Shown: piece after piece, positions 6,123 through 7,545 of the stretch
Numbering within the stretch: position 1 is the first letter of the stretch
Layout of the letters: each line of letters opens with the position of its first letter
Assembly: GCA_016200155.1 (NCBI GenBank)
Contig: JACQFG010000345.1
Location: 1 to 7,545, forward strand
Source: Planctomycetota bacterium
Lineage (GTDB): Bacteria; Planctomycetota; Planctomycetia; Gemmatales; Gemmataceae
Length of the DNA stretch: 7,545 bases
Direction: 5' to 3'
Position numbers and translations under genes: made by a program
The notes under the pieces: generated by a model
What the model saw: only the letters and a program-made list of their open reading frames with translations
The model's database searches: none
Told to the model about the DNA's origin: nothing

Positions 6123-6179
6123 GAGTTCGTTCCATTGATTCCCACACACACACCGATTTTGGAACGATGGAACGAACTC
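6123..6179. repeat. Perfect 13-bp inverted repeat, 31 bp apart, between the hydrolase and vapBC
   Basis: GAGTTCGTTCCAT (6123-6135) is exactly the reverse complement of ATGGAACGAACTC (6167-6179). Pairing can continue inwards with a G-T wobble and further pairs, leaving a loop that includes a short CA run (6143-6152). The right arm also contains a direct duplication, GGAACGA-T-GGAACGA (6161-6175). It starts 6 nt after the hydrolase stop. With no T tract after it, it may be a 3'-end hairpin, a paired regulator site for the vapBC promoter, or the remnant of a small repeat element. Confidence 0.65.
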
Positions 6180-6208
6180 TGTGAAAAACGGCACAAACCA
6201 GTCTGAAA

Positions 6209-6217
6209 TGGTAGAAT
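6209..6217 (+). promoter_or_regulatory. Extended -10 promoter candidate for vapBC
   Basis: TGGTAGAAT: a TGn extended -10 followed by TAGAAT (five of six matches to TATAAT), about 50 nt before the vapB ATG. No good -35 is seen at 16-18 nt upstream, which an extended -10 can tolerate. The region from here to the start codon is clearly A/T-richer than the genes, and ATTTTTTCGTGAGAAAA (6246-6262) forms a small TTTTC/GAAAA hairpin directly ahead of the start. Confidence 0.35.
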
Positions 6218-6245
6218 GACACAACATCGCTACGTTCGCGCGTGC

Positions 6246-6257
6246 ATTTTTTCGTGA
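6246..6257 (+). repeat. Direct repeat copy 1 (ATTTTTTCGTGA) flanking vapBC
   Basis: This 12-mer recurs identically at 7019-7030, in the same orientation. A GCGCGTG heptamer lies just upstream of both copies (6238-6244 and 7000-7006), at different spacing. Together they bracket the vapBC pair almost exactly, which could mark the ends of a mobilised cassette, although one 12-mer match in 7.5 kb can arise by chance. Confidence 0.4.
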
Positions 6258-6267
6258 GAAAACGATC

Positions 6268-6561
6268 ATGAGCCAAACGCTTACCGTGGAAATCGACGAT
6301 CGGGTCTATGAGGTGATCCGCAAGCAAGCGGAAGGGGCCGGCACATCCCCTGCACGGGTTGCCGGCGCCGCGCTGGAGCAGCGGTTCAATGGCAAGCCCA
6401 AAGCCGCCGACACGCGGACGGAAGCGGAGAAGGAAGCGGCCAACCAACGATTCCGAAGCCTGTTCGGCTCGGTCGATCTGGGCCATCCTATCGGAATCGA
6501 CAACGAGCAAATTGACGCCGATCTTGCGCGCGAGTACGGGGATCCTCACGAGGCAAGCTGA
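6268..6561 (+). CDS. vapB: VapB-type antitoxin (ribbon-helix-helix)
   Basis: A 97-residue antitoxin for the downstream PIN toxin. The N-terminus, TLTVEIDDRVYEVIRKQA followed by GTSPARVAGAALEQRF (residues 4-40), has the beta-strand then two-helix layout of a ribbon-helix-helix DNA-binding domain, so it probably dimerises on its own promoter. A charged linker follows (about 41-65). The C-terminal stretch FGSVDLGHPIGIDNEQIDADLAREY (about 66-90) matches the tail common to this VapB type, expected to wrap the toxin. The ATG at 6268 has only a weak GAG ribosome site (6256-6258) lying in a small AT hairpin. The stop overlaps the vapC start by 1 nt (TGATG). Confidence 0.85.
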   Translation: MSQTLTVEIDDRVYEVIRKQAEGAGTSPARVAGAALEQRFNGKPKAADTRTEAEKEAANQRFRSLFGSVDLGHPIGIDNEQIDADLAREYGDPHEAS

Positions 6562-6959
6562 TGTTGCTCGATACCTCCGGACTATTGTGTTTGCACCACA
6601 AGCCGGAACCATTCCATGTTCTGGCGTGCTCGCTCTATGACGCCGCAACGATTCGGCTGACGCACAGCTACGTCCTCGCCGAGTTTGTGGCGTTGGCGCA
6701 TGCGCGGGGCGTGCCCCGCCGCGATGCGCTGACGTTTTGTGCCGGCCTGATCGACGCGCCGAAGGTTGAGGTCGTCTGGGTGGACGAATCGCTCCACCGG
6801 GAAGCGCTGGCATTGCTGTTGGCCCGGCTCGACAAGACGTACAGCTTGTGCGACGCCGTGAGCTTCATCCTGATGCGTCGTCACGGGCTGACGGACGCCC
6901 TCACCACGGACCGCCACTTCGAGCAGGAAGGGTTCCGGCGGTTGCTGGCGGCGTCATAG
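6561..6959 (+). CDS. vapC: VapC-type toxin (PIN-domain ribonuclease)
   Basis: A 132-residue PIN-domain ribonuclease, the toxin of a VapBC pair; relatives cut tRNA or rRNA with Mg2+ or Mn2+. All four acidic metal ligands are in place: Asp4 in MLLDTSGLL, Glu41 in YVLAEFVAL, Asp98 in SLCDAVSF and Asp117 in ALTTDRHFEQEGF. The length is typical, so it looks intact. Position 97, usually Thr or Ser before the third acid, is Cys. The start at 6561 overlaps the vapB stop, and GAGG (6550-6553) inside vapB is a well-placed ribosome site, so translation should be coupled. The RNA target cannot be inferred from the sequence. Confidence 0.93.
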   Translation: MLLDTSGLLCLHHKPEPFHVLACSLYDAATIRLTHSYVLAEFVALAHARGVPRRDALTFCAGLIDAPKVEVVWVDESLHREALALLLARLDKTYSLCDAVSFILMRRHGLTDALTTDRHFEQEGFRRLLAAS

Positions 6960-6968
6960 CACGATACG

Positions 6969-6995
6969 CCGCCGAAGCGGAGCCGGCGGTTCCGC
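6969..6995 (+). terminator. Overlapping GC hairpins after vapC, weak terminator candidate
   Basis: CCGCCG (6969-6974) pairs with CGGCGG (6984-6989). Alternatively, GCGGA (6977-6981) pairs with TCCGC (6991-6995). The two stems are mutually exclusive. A run of six T occurs at 7020-7025, but it is about 25-30 nt further on, too far for a standard intrinsic terminator. Confidence 0.3.
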
Positions 6996-7018
6996 ATTGG
7001 CGCGTGAGCGTGGATTGG

Positions 7019-7030
7019 ATTTTTTCGTGA
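7019..7030 (+). repeat. Direct repeat copy 2 (ATTTTTTCGTGA) flanking vapBC
   Basis: Identical to 6246-6257 in sequence and orientation. It lies 59 nt after the vapC stop. Confidence 0.4.
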
Positions 7031-7032
7031 TC

Positions 7033-7093
7033 GTCAATCGTCTCGAACGGACGACACGGGATGATTGACAACGGATGGCGCCCATCGTAAGCT
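7033..7093 (+). promoter_or_regulatory. Inverted repeat overlapping a TTGACA -35-like box, possible operator/promoter
   Basis: GTCAATCGTC (7033-7042) and GATGATTGAC (7060-7069) are complementary over 10 positions, allowing one G-T pair, with 17 nt between. The right arm contains TTGACA (7065-7070), a perfect -35 hexamer, with a weak TAAGCT 17 nt downstream (7088-7093). A second A/T-rich box, TATATT (7122-7127), lies nearer the next gene without a clear -35. A regulator binding the repeat would cover the -35. Promoter status is speculative. Confidence 0.35.
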
Positions 7094-7164
7094 CACCGTA
7101 AATCGTAGGAGTGTTCCGACCTATATTAATCGTCGTGCGAACTTCACACATTGAGGCATCGATC

Positions 7165-7545
7165 ATGTCCGCCCCAGAGCGTTCTGCCCATGAAGAGAAG
7201 CCTGCTGAAGAGATTTTGTTTGCACTCCCGATTCCTGAACCAAGCGAACTTCTGGGTAGGGATCACACGCTGAACGGTGGGATACTGTTCGGTCTTGATG
7301 GTTACGTGGTCGAGATTCAAGCACGAGCCATGTCGGTGCTCAAAAAGCCGACCCCTTGGCGATGGGCGACAAAGATATCTGGCATGGCTCGCGGTGCAAT
7401 TCAGGAATCTCTCGATCGCATTGCCGGCTCGTTCTCCAAGATTGGGATGCCCGACACGGATGTTGAGATCTTGGTCAACTTGGTTCCCGCGGACCTTCCG
7501 AAGGAGGGAACTTGGCTGGACTTGCCATTGGCCATAATCTTGTTG
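7165..7545 (+). CDS. ComM/YifB-like (Mg-chelatase ChlI-type) AAA+ protein, N-terminal part, 3' truncated by window
   Basis: An open frame of 127 codons that runs off the window end. The ATG at 7165 has TTGAGG (7151-7156) at proper spacing. Residues 43-52 (GLDGYVVEIQ) match the GIDGYLVEVE start of ComM/YifB proteins. GMARGAIQESLDRI (73-86) corresponds to GLPDAAVKESRERV, and NLVPADLPKEG (105-115) followed by DLPLAI matches the highly conserved NLAPADLPKEGxxFDLPIAL. This is the N-terminal ChlI (Lon-protease-like fold) domain; the AAA+ ATPase part would lie downstream. ComM in other bacteria is a helicase aiding branch migration during transformation. Unusual: an extra 40-residue N-terminus and a segment (53-72) unlike the usual PGLPxFxIVG. 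The segment also looks less GC-rich than the genes before it. The family is confident; the subfamily and role are not. Confidence 0.82.
   Translation, partial: MSAPERSAHEEKPAEEILFALPIPEPSELLGRDHTLNGGILFGLDGYVVEIQARAMSVLKKPTPWRWATKISGMARGAIQESLDRIAGSFSKIGMPDTDVEILVNLVPADLPKEGTWLDLPLAIILL

Noticed and set aside
7020..7025. Run of six T as an intrinsic terminator of vapBC
   Set aside because: The nearest convincing stem ends about 25 nt upstream, so the geometry is wrong for an intrinsic terminator.
1..7545. CRISPR arrays, tRNA or rRNA genes, transposase or integrase genes
   Set aside because: I saw no regularly spaced repeats, no cloverleaf-like sequences and no transposase or recombinase motifs on either strand; a covariance-model scan was not possible here.

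Overview
The window looks like a chromosomal segment of a GC-rich planctomycete. The clues are a secreted polysaccharide-deacetylase-like protein carrying FG-GAP/VCBS-type calcium loops, secreted proteins of unknown family with short signal peptides ending A|QPP, many toxin-antitoxin genes, and a short stretch (around 3653-3672) resembling a dispersed repeat I associate with planctomycete genomes. The lineage is inferred from sequence style only. All nine complete genes and both partial genes lie on the + strand.

Layout. (1) 1-1083: 3' part of hslU, the AAA+ unfoldase of the HslUV protease. (2) 1093-1547: a HicB antitoxin / HicA toxin pair in antitoxin-first order, 9 nt after hslU and overlapping internally by 4 nt. 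(3) 1549-2292: a secreted protein I cannot assign to a family, starting 1 nt after the hicA stop. (4) 2293-2484: intergenic, with two small hairpins and a good promoter candidate. (5) 2485-3062: a small antitoxin and a MazF/PemK-like RNase toxin, overlapping by 1 nt. (6) 3097-4938: exported deacetylase-like protein with a C-terminal FG-GAP-like region. (7) 4996-6117: serine-beta-lactamase-fold hydrolase, in the same reading frame as the previous gene and preceded by a perfect 9-bp hairpin. (8) 6118-6267: intergenic, with a perfect 13-bp inverted repeat and an extended -10 element. (9) 6268-6959: VapB/VapC pair overlapping by 1 nt. (10) 6960-7164: intergenic, with hairpins and a possible operator/promoter. 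(11) 7165-end: start of a divergent ComM/YifB-type (Mg-chelatase-like) ATPase, cut by the window edge.

How the genes may work together. Three type II toxin-antitoxin systems of three unrelated families (HicBA, MazF-type, VapBC) fall within about 6 kb, alternating with exported or hydrolytic genes. Each pair is translationally coupled. hslU-hicB-hicA-secreted protein is packed tightly enough to be one transcription unit, so a protease ATPase gene may share a transcript with a protease-sensitive antitoxin. The deacetylase and serine hydrolase may form a second cell-envelope or polysaccharide-related unit downstream of mazF.

I did not find a clearly new multi-gene system. The points most worth a second look are the repeat-like peptide inside the deacetylase domain, the odd HslU C-terminus, the TA clustering, the inverted and direct repeats around vapBC, and the divergent ComM-like N-terminus.
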